A model generated the notes under the pieces. The model searched no databases and was not told the origin of the DNA. It saw only the letters and a program-made list of their open reading frames with translations. The position numbers and the translations under genes were made by a program. A DNA stretch of 21,898 nt from a virus: positions 1-21,898 of the IMG/VR virus record IMGVR_UViG_3300046740_000384; one strand, given 5' to 3'. The stretch's first letter is position 1, and every line of letters begins with the position of its first letter. Shown here piece by piece: positions 1 through 8,094 of the stretch.

Positions 1-2057
1 ACCCCGATCATCTCGAATATCCAGCGGTCGACCTTTGCCATGTCGTACAGACTCGGGTTCATCTGCGCCACCGTCTTGACCGCCTGGCACTTGATAAGCC
101 GGATGACGTGGCTCGCGGTGTTCGGATCCGCCGCCGGCACGATGTCGCAGTCGTCCAGCGCCCGCAGAAACTCCTCGGTCTCCCATTTCGGCGCCTTCTT
201 GTTCCAGCGCCAGAACGCCTCCGGGTTCTGCTTGTACCGTTCCTTGAGAAGCTCGAATTCCTGTGCCTGGCTGTCGTGCAGCCCGATATGCACCGCGGCA
301 AGGATCTTGGTCGCCTGCTCGATCAGCGCCAGCGTCGTGCCGACCGGCGCGTCCTGCCGACCCTCGCCGACCGGAAGCTCGGCGGTCCCGGCCACGCGGT
401 CCATGCGCCCCTCGATCGCCGTCGTGATCGCGATCAACCCCTGGCTGACGTCCTTGTAGGGGAGAGGCTGGATAATCTGGTTGAGCGGCACGTTGCCGAT
501 ATTCTTGATCCCGATCCCACCACCGGGCGGGACGCGGTTCTGGTTCGTCCAGTTGCGAATCGCACCCTCGTTGTAGATGAAGCCGGGGAAATTTCCGAAC
601 ATCCCGGCATCGAGCGCAATCCGCCACGCCGCGGTCAGAGCCCGGTCGCCGTTGCCGAGCAGGTGCAGCAGCCCGAGATCGTAGAACCCAAGAGCGGGAA
701 TGAAGCTGAATTTGACGAAGACCTGCCGCGCCGTGAAGGTATCGTCGTCCTCTTCCCAATTGCGCCGCAGCTCGAGCAACTCGCGGGCGTCCTTGTCGAT
801 CGTGACCTTGTACGGCATCGGAATGCCGGTCGCCTTGTCGGCGCGCTTGTGCTCGAACCCGGTGATGTCGAGTTCGACGTAACTCTCATAGAGCGTCCGC
901 GGTTGATCCTCCTGCCGCTGCGGCCGCGCGTCGAGGCCCTGCGCCGCCGCCTTCGCCTCATCAACCGGCGTCGGCGTGAAGCTCGGCTCATGCAATTCGA
1001 TGTCACGATAGACGCCGGCAATCTGCATACGCCGCACCATCGCCGGCCGCAGCACGATCCGATGCGTGATGCGGCCCGCGTCGCGGTGGTCGGAGACCGA
1101 GTTCGCGACGATGATGTCTTCCGCATCGACAAAGCGCGAGGTCGGGCGCTCCTTGATCGGGTCGTCGTACACCTTCTTGAACGCGCAACCCCCAAACCCG
1201 ACCGAGAACAGCATCCGCACGCTGTCCGGCCGGTAGGCTCGATCTGCCACGGTGAGGTTGTGGTTGAACCCCTTTTCCAGCGCCTCAGCCAAACCCTCGC
1301 GGCTGACCTGATCAGCGGCGTTGGTGTTGACGGCGGTCGTCGGATTGTCGTCATCGAGCGGCGGCCCACCATTATGACCGACCCCGGCAACCGAGAACGC
1401 CTGCGCCACCTGTTCCGGCGTCGCCCCCATCGATGCGAAATACTGTGCGACCTGCGCCGAGTCGATCGCCCCCTTCGGCTTCGTCGGGCGATCATCGCGC
1501 ACCTTGACCGGGCCCGACGGCGGATAGAGTTCGGCGCCGGCATTTGCCTGGAACCGCGATATGGCCTCCAGCAGCAGCGGGTGCCGGACCGTGGACATTC
1601 CCTCGAAGGTCGAGGCCGATCCGCCGGCATCGACGGTCCCCGCCTTCTCCAGCGCCGTGCCGAGCATCTTGATGCCCTCGGCGCGCATTTCGAGCCACTC
1701 CCGGCGCGATTGATCGTCAGCCTCGATGCCCCGCAGCACCTCGTCGACAATCCTGCCGCGCTCGTGGTCGCTGATCTTGCCGGCCAGGTTCCGGTAGAAC
1801 TTGCCCTCGTCGGGATCGTCATCATCCTCCGCAGGATCGCGGGCGCCGAACTGGATGACGACACCGCCATCCTCTGTCGGGATGCTCAGCGTCTTGCTCT
1901 CGGGGTCAAAGGTGCCGGCGCCCGGGTCGGCCTCGGAGAGCGGGATCACGCCATCAGTGAGACCGGACAGCGTATCCTCATCGGCCAGCGCATCCGGATC
2001 GTGCTCGCGCTCGCGCGGCAGGCGGCGGTTGCGGGAGAACGCCGGGGCATCGGACAT
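1..2057 (-). CDS. Phage portal protein (3' end outside the window)
   Basis: The frame opens at ATG 2057 and stays open for 685 codons to the left edge, so the C-terminus is missing. An in-frame stop lies at 2115-2117, and the only upstream alternatives are weak CTG or GTC codons. The protein begins MSDAPAFSRN. It has an acidic N-terminus, then a segment with EWLEMRAEGIKMLGTALEKA, VGHNGGPPLDD, and a long middle with GFGGCAFKKVYDDPI and GFYDLGLLHLLGNGDRALTA. The last is typical of the clip/stem region of large portal proteins from podovirus-like phages. The portal is the dodecameric ring at one capsid vertex through which DNA is packaged by the terminase. Position at the end of the operon downstream of the large terminase fits. 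No strong Shine-Dalgarno site is visible. Portal assignment is from memory of the family, not from a search. Confidence 0.85.
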   Translation of the reverse strand, partial: MSDAPAFSRNRRLPREREHDPDALADEDTLSGLTDGVIPLSEADPGAGTFDPESKTLSIPTEDGGVVIQFGARDPAEDDDDPDEGKFYRNLAGKISDHERGRIVDEVLRGIEADDQSRREWLEMRAEGIKMLGTALEKAGTVDAGGSASTFEGMSTVRHPLLLEAISRFQANAGAELYPPSGPVKVRDDRPTKPKGAIDSAQVAQYFASMGATPEQVAQAFSVAGVGHNGGPPLDDDNPTTAVNTNAADQVSREGLAEALEKGFNHNLTVADRAYRPDSVRMLFSVGFGGCAFKKVYDDPIKERPTSRFVDAEDIIVANSVSDHRDAGRITHRIVLRPAMVRRMQIAGVYRDIELHEPSFTPTPVDEAKAAAQGLDARPQRQEDQPRTLYESYVELDITGFEHKRADKATGIPMPYKVTIDKDARELLELRRNWEEDDDTFTARQVFVKFSFIPALGFYDLGLLHLLGNGDRALTAAWRIALDAGMFGNFPGFIYNEGAIRNWTNQNRVPPGGGIGIKNIGNVPLNQIIQPLPYKDVSQGLIAITTAIEGRMDRVAGTAELPVGEGRQDAPVGTTLALIEQATKILAAVHIGLHDSQAQEFELLKERYKQNPEAFWRWNKKAPKWETEEFLRALDDCDIVPAADPNTASHVIRLIKCQAVKTVAQMNPSLYDMAKVDRWIFEMIG

Positions 2058-2142
2058 CGGCAGAGCACCGCGCCCCAGACCGAGCGCCGAGCTCGCGGAG
2101 ACGATTGCGGATAATTACGCCACGAGGCGCCGGGCGAATGTA

Positions 2143-2724
2143 TCACCATCTGCCGGGTCGCGGCACGCTGCGAATGATCTGCCCCAACCACCGGCCACGC
2201 CCCTGAAAAATGGCGTCTGTATGCAGCGCCACGTATTGAGCCACCGTAACGGAGTTCTCGTCGGACCAGCGACGCAAACCTACGGCGTTGGTCCTCAGCC
2301 ACATCTCGACGAGACGCTGGTTATCGCCCCACCCCAGCCATCTGCGTAGAAAGACAAGGGAAAAGAGCCACACGTCCCGGATCGTCCGCTTGGTGGGGAA
2401 CGGGCCGCGTGGACTGGTCAATGGCCGCGCAACCTGCGGTCCTCGCATAGGATCGTCGCGCAGTCCCTCAGCTACCCTGCGTTCGCCGGCCATCACGTTC
2501 TCGGTAAGAGCAAGCGGGCGCTTGTAAAGCCAGAGGTCCGCCGACCTTATGAATACGGGGTCGTCGGACGGTACACCCGGCATCTCGATCCTATTTACAC
2601 GCAACCAGCCGGTGGCTCCTGGGTTAGCGCGGACGCGAAGGTCTATCCACTGATAATCGGTCTGATCGTCCTTCGCTGCGGCCGGTATATCGAGCAATCC
2701 TTCCCTCCATCGCGGAGACAGCAT
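2143..2724 (-). CDS. Hypothetical protein, 193 aa
   Basis: I do not recognise this protein. It lies between the portal and the small genes downstream of the large terminase, on the same strand, with an 85-base gap to the portal. It is rich in Trp and Arg. The first half holds YQWIDLRVRANPG and FIRSADLWLYKRPLALTE, suggestive of a mixed beta fold. The second half has a hydrophobic stretch near residue 125 (VWLFSLVFLRRWLGW) and NSVTVAQYVALHTDAIF. The hydrophobic stretch is interrupted by arginines and is probably not a membrane span. No clear Shine-Dalgarno site precedes ATG 2724; a purine-rich run lies about 20 bases inside the gene, so a slightly later start is possible. It could be a minor head or connector protein from its position, which is only inference. 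Confidence 0.6.
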   Translation of the reverse strand: MLSPRWREGLLDIPAAAKDDQTDYQWIDLRVRANPGATGWLRVNRIEMPGVPSDDPVFIRSADLWLYKRPLALTENVMAGERRVAEGLRDDPMRGPQVARPLTSPRGPFPTKRTIRDVWLFSLVFLRRWLGWGDNQRLVEMWLRTNAVGLRRWSDENSVTVAQYVALHTDAIFQGRGRWLGQIIRSVPRPGRW

Positions 2725-2757
2725 CAGGCAGCGCCCAGGGGCGGCGGGTCGTCTATA

Positions 2758-3015
2758 TCACAGCTTTGTAGCCGCATCGTCCGCCGTCTGCACGGGCGGC
2801 AGGTAGAGCAACCCCGCAAGGTCAGCCAACCCCATATTTACGAGGCCTGGGACAGCGGATATCCGGCGGACGAGAACCGCTTTCGGCAACCCCTTGCGTT
2901 TGCCAGACACGAACACCGGTAGGCTCGCCAGCGTCTCGGGGGGGAAATATCTCTGCGCCATCCCCATACCGCGGGCGGTCCATAATCCGATCTTCCGGTC
3001 GCGCGTTCGGGCCAT
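2758..3015 (-). CDS. Hypothetical small protein, 85 aa
   Basis: The start ATG at 3015 shares one base with the stop of the upstream gene (TGATG), a sign of translational coupling; a GTG one codon earlier is an alternative. The N-terminus is basic (MARTRDRKIGLWTARGMG), followed by RYFPPETLASLPVFVSGKRK and AVLVRRISAVPGLVNMG, and it ends in TADDAATKL. No known domain is recognised. It sits in the packaging operon between the large terminase and the portal. Confidence 0.6.
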   Translation of the reverse strand: MARTRDRKIGLWTARGMGMAQRYFPPETLASLPVFVSGKRKGLPKAVLVRRISAVPGLVNMGLADLAGLLYLPPVQTADDAATKL

Positions 3016-3257
3016 CACAGGTCTACCCCAAGTTCCCTAAGCCGATTGAACAGCACCGTGCGCTGGTGCTTCAGCATGTCAAGGATGACCGGGTTGTCGC
3101 CCATCACCTTCGCCTCGTAGGAGCCGACGGATAGCTTAACCTCACCGCGCCACGGAAACTCCGGGTCTCGGTCCCCGCGAATGAGGCCGATCAGGCTGTC
3201 GAGCCGGCGCATTTCGTCGCGACAGCTTACCGCTTCTTCCAGGTCGTTGGGGTTCAT
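3015..3257 (-). CDS. Hypothetical small charged protein, 80 aa
   Basis: The chosen start is ATG 3257, six bases after an AAAGGAG ribosome site (3264-3270) that overlaps the stop codon of the large terminase gene. An earlier ATG at 3263 directly abuts that site and is too close. The protein begins MNPNDLEEAVSCRDEMRRLD, is rich in charged residues and is predicted helical at both ends: DEMRRLDSLIGLIRG at the front, DMLKHQRTVLFNRLRELGVDL at the back, with a short beta-like segment VKLSVGSYEAKVMGDN between. A helix-strand-helix arrangement of this size would suit a small structural or DNA-associated protein, but no family is recognised. Confidence 0.7.
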   Translation of the reverse strand: MNPNDLEEAVSCRDEMRRLDSLIGLIRGDRDPEFPWRGEVKLSVGSYEAKVMGDNPVILDMLKHQRTVLFNRLRELGVDL

Positions 3258-3268
3258 TGTCATCTCCT

Positions 3269-5143
3269 TTACGTTTCATAAGGTAAGACCAAACGCCGGT
3301 TGGTTTCCCACCTCATCGAGTGATCCTCGGCCCGGTCGAACTCTTCTTTCCTCTCCATAAGACCGATGTCCCGCAGATGCTTCAGCCCACCGGAGAACAG
3401 GTCAGCCGCCTCATCGTGCTCGGCCCGCGGGAACATCACGAGCTCAGTGATCAGCGGCTCGGCCCAACTCGGGTGCGTGCCATCCTCATAGGTCGGGACG
3501 TAGACCTGCCCTGACGAGATCAACCCCGACACCGAATAGAGCCTGGCCCACTTGTCGCCCTTCGCCGGCAGCGTCTCGACGCCGCAACCCATATCGCTGT
3601 GCACGCGGCGCAGTTCCTGCTCGAGGCTGTGCCCGGCGGCTTGCGTCTCGATCCCGAGATACTCGACCCGGTAGCGCTTCACGGTGTCTGCCACCCACTC
3701 GACGAGGCCCCACTGCTCCTGACGCTGCTGGCGGAAGGCGATACTCGCCCATTCCTCTCGTGTGACCCCCGGCGGCACTTCCTCGGGAGGTCCATGCAGC
3801 GTCAGCCGCTTCTGCCAGCCGTACAGCAGCAGCACCTTCGGGAAACCGTAGTCGTCGGCGACCCTGACCAGCGTGCCATCACCGCGGCGCTCGATCCGCC
3901 CCTTGCCCTCGGCCCGAAACACCCCGAGCACGATCATCGCCGACGGATCGTTCTGCTGCTTCTCGGTATAGGCCGTGTCGACCCACCCGATGATGTACTC
4001 GAGCGCCGGGTACTGGATGCGGCCGCTCTTCACCATGTCGTAGGGGAAGGTGCCGTCGGCGTTCCACGGCGGCCACGGTTGCAGCCAGTCTCGCTTGATG
4101 ATGCCGCCTCCTCGGGGGATCGGCCGCTGCTGGAGCTGGCCGGCGGTCCCGTACTCGAGCAACTCCTTTTCCATCGATGACACGGACGGCTCGTTGAACA
4201 CCTCCGGCCACAGCAGTTCGCCGTCGCGCTCCCGGATGTCCATTTCGCAGGCGCGATCGCTCTCGAACCGCATCGGGAAGCAGATGTGCACCAGGTCGTC
4301 CCAGTTCTTGAGCGCATAGTCGGTTGCATCGCCCTGGTGCAGCCGCTGCATCACGAGGATGCGGGCTGTGCGCCGAGGATCGGTGACGCGAGTCGAGAGG
4401 TTGCGCATCCCGTCGATGGTTGCCTGCCGCATCAAGAGGCTCTCGACCCCCTTCGTGTTGTGCGGGTCGTCGATGATCTGGATATCGCCGCCGCGGCCGA
4501 GGATCCCACCCTCGATCGAGTTCGACAGGCGCTCCCCGCCGGCGCTGTTGGCAAAATGTGCGCGGCTCTGCTGGTCAGCCAGGATCTGAACCTGGTTCCC
4601 CCAGCGCTTCTGATACCAGTCGCCCATCACGAGCCGGAGCATCTTGACCGCAATCTCCTCGGCGAGCGTGGCGCCGTAGGAGAGGCAGAAGAACTTGACG
4701 TGCGGCCCCATCAGCGGGCCCCAACGCTCCTTTGGCTGCGCCCATACCCACGCCGGGAACGCGATCGAGATCACGTTGGTCTTGGTCGTGCGCGGAGGCT
4801 GGTTGTCGACGACGTTCCGGAGCACGGTGCCGTCGCTCTGGATTTGCTGCCGGGCGATGGCCTCGAGGTAATCCGCGATGACCTCATGATGCCAGTTAAC
4901 GATAAAATGGCCGCTCTCCCCGATGTGCGGCCAGGCGCAGCGCAGAAACTCAATCAGCGAGTCCGCGCAGGCGATCCGCTCGGCCATCAGCGTCTCAGCC
5001 TCGATAACCCCCTCGATCTGCTGCGCCAGCTTCGGGTCGCGGCGCCGGATCTCGACCAGCTCCGCGGTCGTGAACTCGTTGACGATCTCGGCCGGGTGGC
5101 TGTAGCGGTGGACGCGGGGAGGATTGGGTCTGGCGGCTCTCAT
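3269..5143 (-). CDS. terL: Terminase large subunit (ATPase and nuclease)
   Basis: This 624-residue protein is the motor that cuts concatemeric phage DNA and pumps it through the portal into the empty head. The ATPase domain has a degenerate P-loop PPRTTKT (116-122), a Walker B strand and acid IQIIDDPH (221-228) and a coupling motif VMQRLHQGD (264-272). The linker QQRPIPRGGGIIKRDW (339-353) is characteristic of the large terminase family with a gp17-like C-terminal domain. The RNase H-like nuclease domain shows IIGWVDTAY (acid D389), YLGIETQAAG (E499) and HDEAADLFSGGLKHL (D577, D581). Length is normal for the family. The ATG overlaps the stop of the upstream gene by four bases (ATGA). The small terminase subunit is not next to it but about 5 kb upstream in the same operon. 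Confidence 0.95.
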   Translation of the reverse strand: MRAARPNPPRVHRYSHPAEIVNEFTTAELVEIRRRDPKLAQQIEGVIEAETLMAERIACADSLIEFLRCAWPHIGESGHFIVNWHHEVIADYLEAIARQQIQSDGTVLRNVVDNQPPRTTKTNVISIAFPAWVWAQPKERWGPLMGPHVKFFCLSYGATLAEEIAVKMLRLVMGDWYQKRWGNQVQILADQQSRAHFANSAGGERLSNSIEGGILGRGGDIQIIDDPHNTKGVESLLMRQATIDGMRNLSTRVTDPRRTARILVMQRLHQGDATDYALKNWDDLVHICFPMRFESDRACEMDIRERDGELLWPEVFNEPSVSSMEKELLEYGTAGQLQQRPIPRGGGIIKRDWLQPWPPWNADGTFPYDMVKSGRIQYPALEYIIGWVDTAYTEKQQNDPSAMIVLGVFRAEGKGRIERRGDGTLVRVADDYGFPKVLLLYGWQKRLTLHGPPEEVPPGVTREEWASIAFRQQRQEQWGLVEWVADTVKRYRVEYLGIETQAAGHSLEQELRRVHSDMGCGVETLPAKGDKWARLYSVSGLISSGQVYVPTYEDGTHPSWAEPLITELVMFPRAEHDEAADLFSGGLKHLRDIGLMERKEEFDRAEDHSMRWETNRRLVLPYET

Positions 5144-5490
5144 TTCGGCCGGCGCCGCCCTATCTTTTCCAGTTGATCAGCGACCGCAGCCGCGGGAACA
5201 TTGATCATAGCTCCGTACTTTTTGTACGCAGCCGCCTCCCCATAGAAAATTCGATCCATCTGATTATACCTAATGCCAAATTTCTTCTGTATCTCATTGT
5301 CATCCCATGCGTCGCTGATGAGGCCGAGAACCTGCGCCAACCCCATTGCGCAACCGGCCGTACCGCAATGCGTATCCGCGAGCGTGATAGAATAGTCCCA
5401 CTCAAAACCTGCCGGCATCCCATCACGTAGGGCGCTCACAAGGATTGACCGGCGCAGGGCAGGGGTAAGCTCGACGGTATCGAAAGGCAT
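5140..5490 (-). CDS. Hypothetical phage protein with a CGTAGCA motif, 116 aa
   Basis: A good Shine-Dalgarno site (AAAGGAG) lies about seven bases before ATG 5490. The stop overlaps the large terminase start by four bases, so the two are probably co-translated. The central motif THCGTAGCAMGLAQVLGLI (residues about 40-58) has two closely spaced cysteines followed by a hydrophobic helix. I have seen such Cys-Gly-x-Ala-x-Cys-Ala segments in other phage hypothetical proteins but cannot name the family. The C-terminal part is YGAMINVPAAAVADQLEKI, predicted helical. The cysteines could bind metal or form a disulfide. No function is claimed. Confidence 0.75.
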   Translation of the reverse strand: MPFDTVELTPALRRSILVSALRDGMPAGFEWDYSITLADTHCGTAGCAMGLAQVLGLISDAWDDNEIQKKFGIRYNQMDRIFYGEAAAYKKYGAMINVPAAAVADQLEKIGRRRPK

Positions 5491-5510
5491 TAGATTTCTC
5501 CTTTAAAAAC

Positions 5511-5792
5511 TCATTGCCTCGCGCCGAAGGGGGCGTTCTCCAAGCTGCTGATGACCTCTTGGTTGCCCTGCTCGATGTTGCGACCGACGATCTGCATCGC
5601 CCGCTCCTTGGTCATGGTCCGCTGGTCCTGGAGCGCAATCAGTTGCCCGACGAGGTGCGCCGACAGCGCGAGCATCTCCTCGGAGGTGAGGCGATCGCCG
5701 TATCGGCCCAGGAGCGTGATCAGGTCATCGCGGAACTGCTTGTGGTCGGCCCGCGGCGTAACGAGGCCTGACCTGCGCTTTGCCTCGCCCAT
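5511..5792 (-). CDS. Small MGEAKRR-type phage protein, 93 aa
   Basis: The N-terminus MGEAKRR is a recurring start of small phage and prophage proteins. The rest is mostly helical and amphipathic: DDLITLLGRYGDRLTSEEML, ALSAHLVGQLIALQDQRTMT and KERAMQIVGRNIEQGNQEVI. The size and the Leu/Ile spacing suggest a helical bundle or a small oligomeric protein. It is followed by an 18-base gap before the next gene and preceded by a signal-peptide protein six bases away. There is no strong Shine-Dalgarno site, so translation may depend on the upstream gene. Function unknown. Confidence 0.75.
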   Translation of the reverse strand: MGEAKRRSGLVTPRADHKQFRDDLITLLGRYGDRLTSEEMLALSAHLVGQLIALQDQRTMTKERAMQIVGRNIEQGNQEVISSLENAPFGARQ

Positions 5793-5798
5793 CTTGAT

Positions 5799-6290
5799 TT
5801 AGCGGATTGATGCGAGGGCGGTCGGGGACGCTTGCGGAGCCGGCTCCGCCTTGATCGCCATCATCGCCTTCACCTTGTCCGCAGCCGTGACTGGCTTCTG
5901 ACCCGTGGCCGGCTCACCGGGGAGACGCGACTGCGCGAACTTGACGCCGCCGTGCCCATCGTCCTGGGCGATAAAGTCTTCGACGCGCCGGCCGCCGTGG
6001 CAGTCGCTGGTGATGGCGTGGGTGGAACTCCGCGTCTCGACCTTGTTGCCGTCCCCGTCGAAATAAATGTCGACGACCTGGTGGTAGAGCGCGCCGGTCG
6101 GCGGGGGTGGCTCATTGCCGAGCGTGATGAACCCGGTGCCGCCGCTGCCCATGATGATATTGTTGAGCGGGGTTAGCGTCGTGCCCGCCCCCGAGACCGT
6201 CCATACAGACTGCGCCCTTACCAAAGCAACCGACCCGACCAGGGCGTTCACCGCCAGCGCCGCGATGCCGAATTTCATAATCGTGTTCAT
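5799..6290 (-). CDS. Predicted exported protein with signal peptide, 163 aa
   Basis: The N-terminus MNTIMKFGIAALAVNALVGS continues to VALVRAQS, a classical Sec signal peptide with likely cleavage after RAQ or ALVRA. The mature part contains SGAGTTLTPLNNIIMGSGG, GALYHQVVDIYFDGDGNKVE and SDCHGGRRVEDFIAQDD. The single Cys and HGG cluster may be structural. The tail, from about residue 130, is low complexity (KPVTAADKVKAMMAIKAEPA) and carries one copy of the AEPAP repeat. GAGGAG before ATG 6290 is a good ribosome site. An exported protein inside a packaging operon is unusual; it could be a moron gene acting on the host envelope. The family is not recognised. Confidence 0.75.
   Translation of the reverse strand: MNTIMKFGIAALAVNALVGSVALVRAQSVWTVSGAGTTLTPLNNIIMGSGGTGFITLGNEPPPPTGALYHQVVDIYFDGDGNKVETRSSTHAITSDCHGGRRVEDFIAQDDGHGGVKFAQSRLPGEPATGQKPVTAADKVKAMMAIKAEPAPQASPTALASIR
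5835..5849 (-). repeat. AEPAP repeat, copy 1
   Basis: Exact 15-base sequence GCGGAGCCGGCTCCG on the coding strand, with palindromic core GGAGCCGGCTCC. It reads Ala-Glu-Pro-Ala-Pro in the exported-protein gene, near its low-complexity C-terminus. The surrounding bases extend the palindrome to 16. Confidence 0.9.
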
Positions 6291-6301
6291 TGGATTCTCC
6301 T

Positions 6302-7159
6302 CTACCGAAAGATGTTGGCCTGCGCCCGCAGTTTATCCGGCCCGGCCCGCAGGTGCAGCAGCTGCCCGATCAGCTTGTCCTCGTCCGGCATCCAGTCGTC
6401 GCCTTCGGGTGCAACGCACCAGCGCTCGATCACAGACCCGACCAGCCGGCGAGGCTTCCGCGCCTCGATCATCCCGCCCGGCCGCAGCTTGAACTCGCAG
6501 CCGTCGATCCGCTCCGTGACGCTGCCCCAGGCCTCGAACTCGGCCCACTGATCAGGGGTCAGGAGGCTCTTGAGAAGGCCGGTAGCGCGCTCTCGGGCGC
6601 CGGCGGCTGTCTCGGGGTCGATGCGGGGCAACCGCGGGAAATGCACTGGCTCTCCGCGGCCAAAGACCCTGGGATATTGGCGGTCGATCCGTGGGTACGT
6701 GCCTAACCCGGGCAGCAGCAGATCGCGGATCGCGCCGAGGTCAAGGCGCATAGGCTGAGGCGGCGGTGCGGCGTTCGTCGTGCCGATCATAGTCAGCGCA
6801 TCGCGCGACATCGCCTCGTGATGCAGCGCTAGGACGCGACGGATTTGCTCGGCGTCCATGACAGGGGTGTCGAGGCACCCAGCGGGGTCGTCTATCGTTG
6901 ACCATTGCACAGACTGCGGCGGCTCGGGGGCAACCATGAACGCCGGAGCCGGCTCCGCGGCGAACATCCCGCGGTAGAGATTGTTGTCGAGCATCTCTCG
7001 CGTGATCGAATAGCCGAGACCTATTTCAGTCCCGATCTGATCGAACACCCACCTGTCAGCCGGCTCCGGATCCGGCAAAGCGCGGCGGCTCATGGCGTGC
7101 CGCCACTCCTGCCGATGCCGAACAGCCGCAGCCCGGCGCTTTACCCGGCGGCTAGGCAT
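6302..7159 (-). CDS. Phage protein with a conserved LTP...C..PE...DxxxxQ C-terminal domain, 285 aa
   Basis: The start may be ATG 7159, which directly follows the upstream stop, or ATG 7093 (MSRRALPDPEPADRW), which has AGGAG about 12 bases before it. The first 22 residues look non-conserved. The middle holds RIDRQYPRVFGRGEPVHFPR. The last 85 residues (LLKSLLTPDQWAEFEAWGS, CEFKLRPGG, RWCVAPEGDDWMPDEDKLI, RAQANIFR) match from memory a recurrent domain of phage and prophage proteins of the form LTPEQ...F...G, YRIRPG, CVxPE, PxxDxMLAQ, LxxAN. That domain has no function I can state. The N-terminal half carries one AEPAP repeat and a degenerate one (PEPAD). It lies in the packaging operon. Confidence 0.75.
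   Translation of the reverse strand: MPSRRVKRRAAAVRHRQEWRHAMSRRALPDPEPADRWVFDQIGTEIGLGYSITREMLDNNLYRGMFAAEPAPAFMVAPEPPQSVQWSTIDDPAGCLDTPVMDAEQIRRVLALHHEAMSRDALTMIGTTNAAPPPQPMRLDLGAIRDLLLPGLGTYPRIDRQYPRVFGRGEPVHFPRLPRIDPETAAGARERATGLLKSLLTPDQWAEFEAWGSVTERIDGCEFKLRPGGMIEARKPRRLVGSVIERWCVAPEGDDWMPDEDKLIGQLLHLRAGPDKLRAQANIFR
6944..6958 (-). repeat. AEPAP repeat, copy 2
   Basis: Exact copy of GCGGAGCCGGCTCCG in the sense direction of the 285-aa gene, read as FAAEPAPAF. A shortened relative (GGAGCCGGCT) follows about 110 bases away in the same gene. Confidence 0.9.
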
Positions 7160-7495
7160 TCAGGTGTCCGCCAACTCGAAGGCGGCCACGATGGTCGACA
7201 CCTGGATGCTGGCCTTCGTCCTGCTCGTGGGCGCTACGAAGATGCGAGCCTTAGCTATATGGTCTGGCAGGATCATACTCTTCTCCTGCAATTCCACGTC
7301 TATCCAAAGGCCGGAGTTGGCGTCCTGATAAACGCGGTCGATGCAGTGAATGGCGATGATCACGCCTGCGGTCGTGAGCAGACCGAAAGACCACGTGTCG
7401 TCCATCATCCGAGGGATGAACCACGCCGGCAGAAGGCTTACGGAGTCCGAAATATGCTCGAACCCTAGCTCCTCAGCGGTATCGTCGGCACTCAT
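7160..7495 (-). CDS. Hypothetical protein, 111 aa
   Basis: The frame can be extended to ATG 7543, but this would overlap the upstream gene by 17 bases. ATG 7495 (MSADDTAEELGFEHI) is preferred because AGAGG lies about seven bases before it. The protein has SDSVSLLPAWFIPRMMDDTW, a hydrophobic stretch FGLLTTAGVIIAIHCIDRVY (one possible membrane span or buried strand pair), then WIDVELQE and a C-terminal strand-rich part ending in STIVAAFELADT. The stop TGA directly precedes the next ATG. The family is not recognised. Confidence 0.65.
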   Translation of the reverse strand: MSADDTAEELGFEHISDSVSLLPAWFIPRMMDDTWSFGLLTTAGVIIAIHCIDRVYQDANSGLWIDVELQEKSMILPDHIAKARIFVAPTSRTKASIQVSTIVAAFELADT

Positions 7496-7526
7496 CCCGC
7501 GACCTCTTGGTCTATCGTATCGGGCA

Positions 7527-7841
7527 TCAGTCCTCCGGAACAATCACGGCCGAGTGATAGGTGAACCCCTCGGCCCCCAGTTCCTCGGCGCTCCGATCAA
7601 TTTCCGTGCCAAGTAGCATCCACCGCGGGGAACCCCATTCCGTATCCCACTCGGCTATATTTAGCGCGCCGCCGCAATCACGGAGCCAATGCAGTCCGGG
7701 TTTGCTGGCATCCGGCGGATAGACGGGGGGCCCGACAGGATATCGCGGCTCATCACGCCCGCTGCTGCCTTCGTCGAATTTGGTCGGCTGCCCCTCTGAA
7801 CGCAGACGAGCAAGACCGAGATAGCGCTCCTCCTCGCTCAT
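7527..7841 (-). CDS. Hypothetical protein, 104 aa
   Basis: The ATG at 7841 overlaps the upstream stop by four bases (ATGA). The sequence begins MSEEERYLGLARLRSEGQPT, has a Pro-rich part (YPVGPPVYPPDASKPG) and then WLRDCGGALNIAEWDTEWGS and RWMLLGTEIDRSAEELGAEG. Trp and Gly richness suggests a small beta fold. I do not recognise it. Coupled in the run of small genes upstream of the terminase. Confidence 0.65.
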   Translation of the reverse strand: MSEEERYLGLARLRSEGQPTKFDEGSSGRDEPRYPVGPPVYPPDASKPGLHWLRDCGGALNIAEWDTEWGSPRWMLLGTEIDRSAEELGAEGFTYHSAVIVPED

Positions 7842-8065
7842 CCGCCGACCAACTGCGGAACCGCAATCACCTCCCGCGCCTCGGGGTCGAACGCCTTGAG
7901 GATCGGCGCGTCCTCCTGCGGGTTCGTGATGTCGAACATCGTGTAGCCCTTGGCGGCCAGGTCGGCGAACGCCGCAGCACCAGCCGCCCGGCTCTCGGCA
8001 TCCTCACCCCACTTGGCGACCTCGCCGTGCCCGGTCCGGTCGAGCTTGTAGATCACGCCTGCCAT
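7838..8065 (-). CDS. Small phage protein MAGVIYKLDRTG family, 75 aa
   Basis: The longest frame starts at 8200, but ATG 8065 has a clear GGAG eight bases upstream and begins MAGVIYKLDRTGHGEVAKWG, so the upstream 45 codons are not counted. The layout (short strand with RTG, then W, an Ala-rich helix, and a final strand AREVIAVPQLVGG) recalls a family of small phage proteins found next to head genes, where the C-terminal Gly tail is typical. That recollection cannot be verified here. It could be a small virion or head-associated protein. Confidence 0.75.
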   Translation of the reverse strand: MAGVIYKLDRTGHGEVAKWGEDAESRAAGAAAFADLAAKGYTMFDITNPQEDAPILKAFDPEAREVIAVPQLVGG

Positions 8066-8094
8066 CGTCTTCTCCTTTTCAGATACTTTAGCCC

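Noticed and set aside
635-1870. Minus-strand frame of 411 codons, Ser/Arg rich
   Set aside because: Out-of-frame reading of the portal gene with extreme Ser/Arg composition.
108-2114. Plus-strand frame of 668 codons over the portal gene
   Set aside because: Arg, Leu, Asp and His-rich antisense shadow of the portal gene; no domain, and the minus-strand frame is recognisably a portal.
4286-5176. Plus-strand frame of 296 codons opposite the large terminase
   Set aside because: Antisense shadow of a strongly supported terminase gene; no ribosome site or domain.
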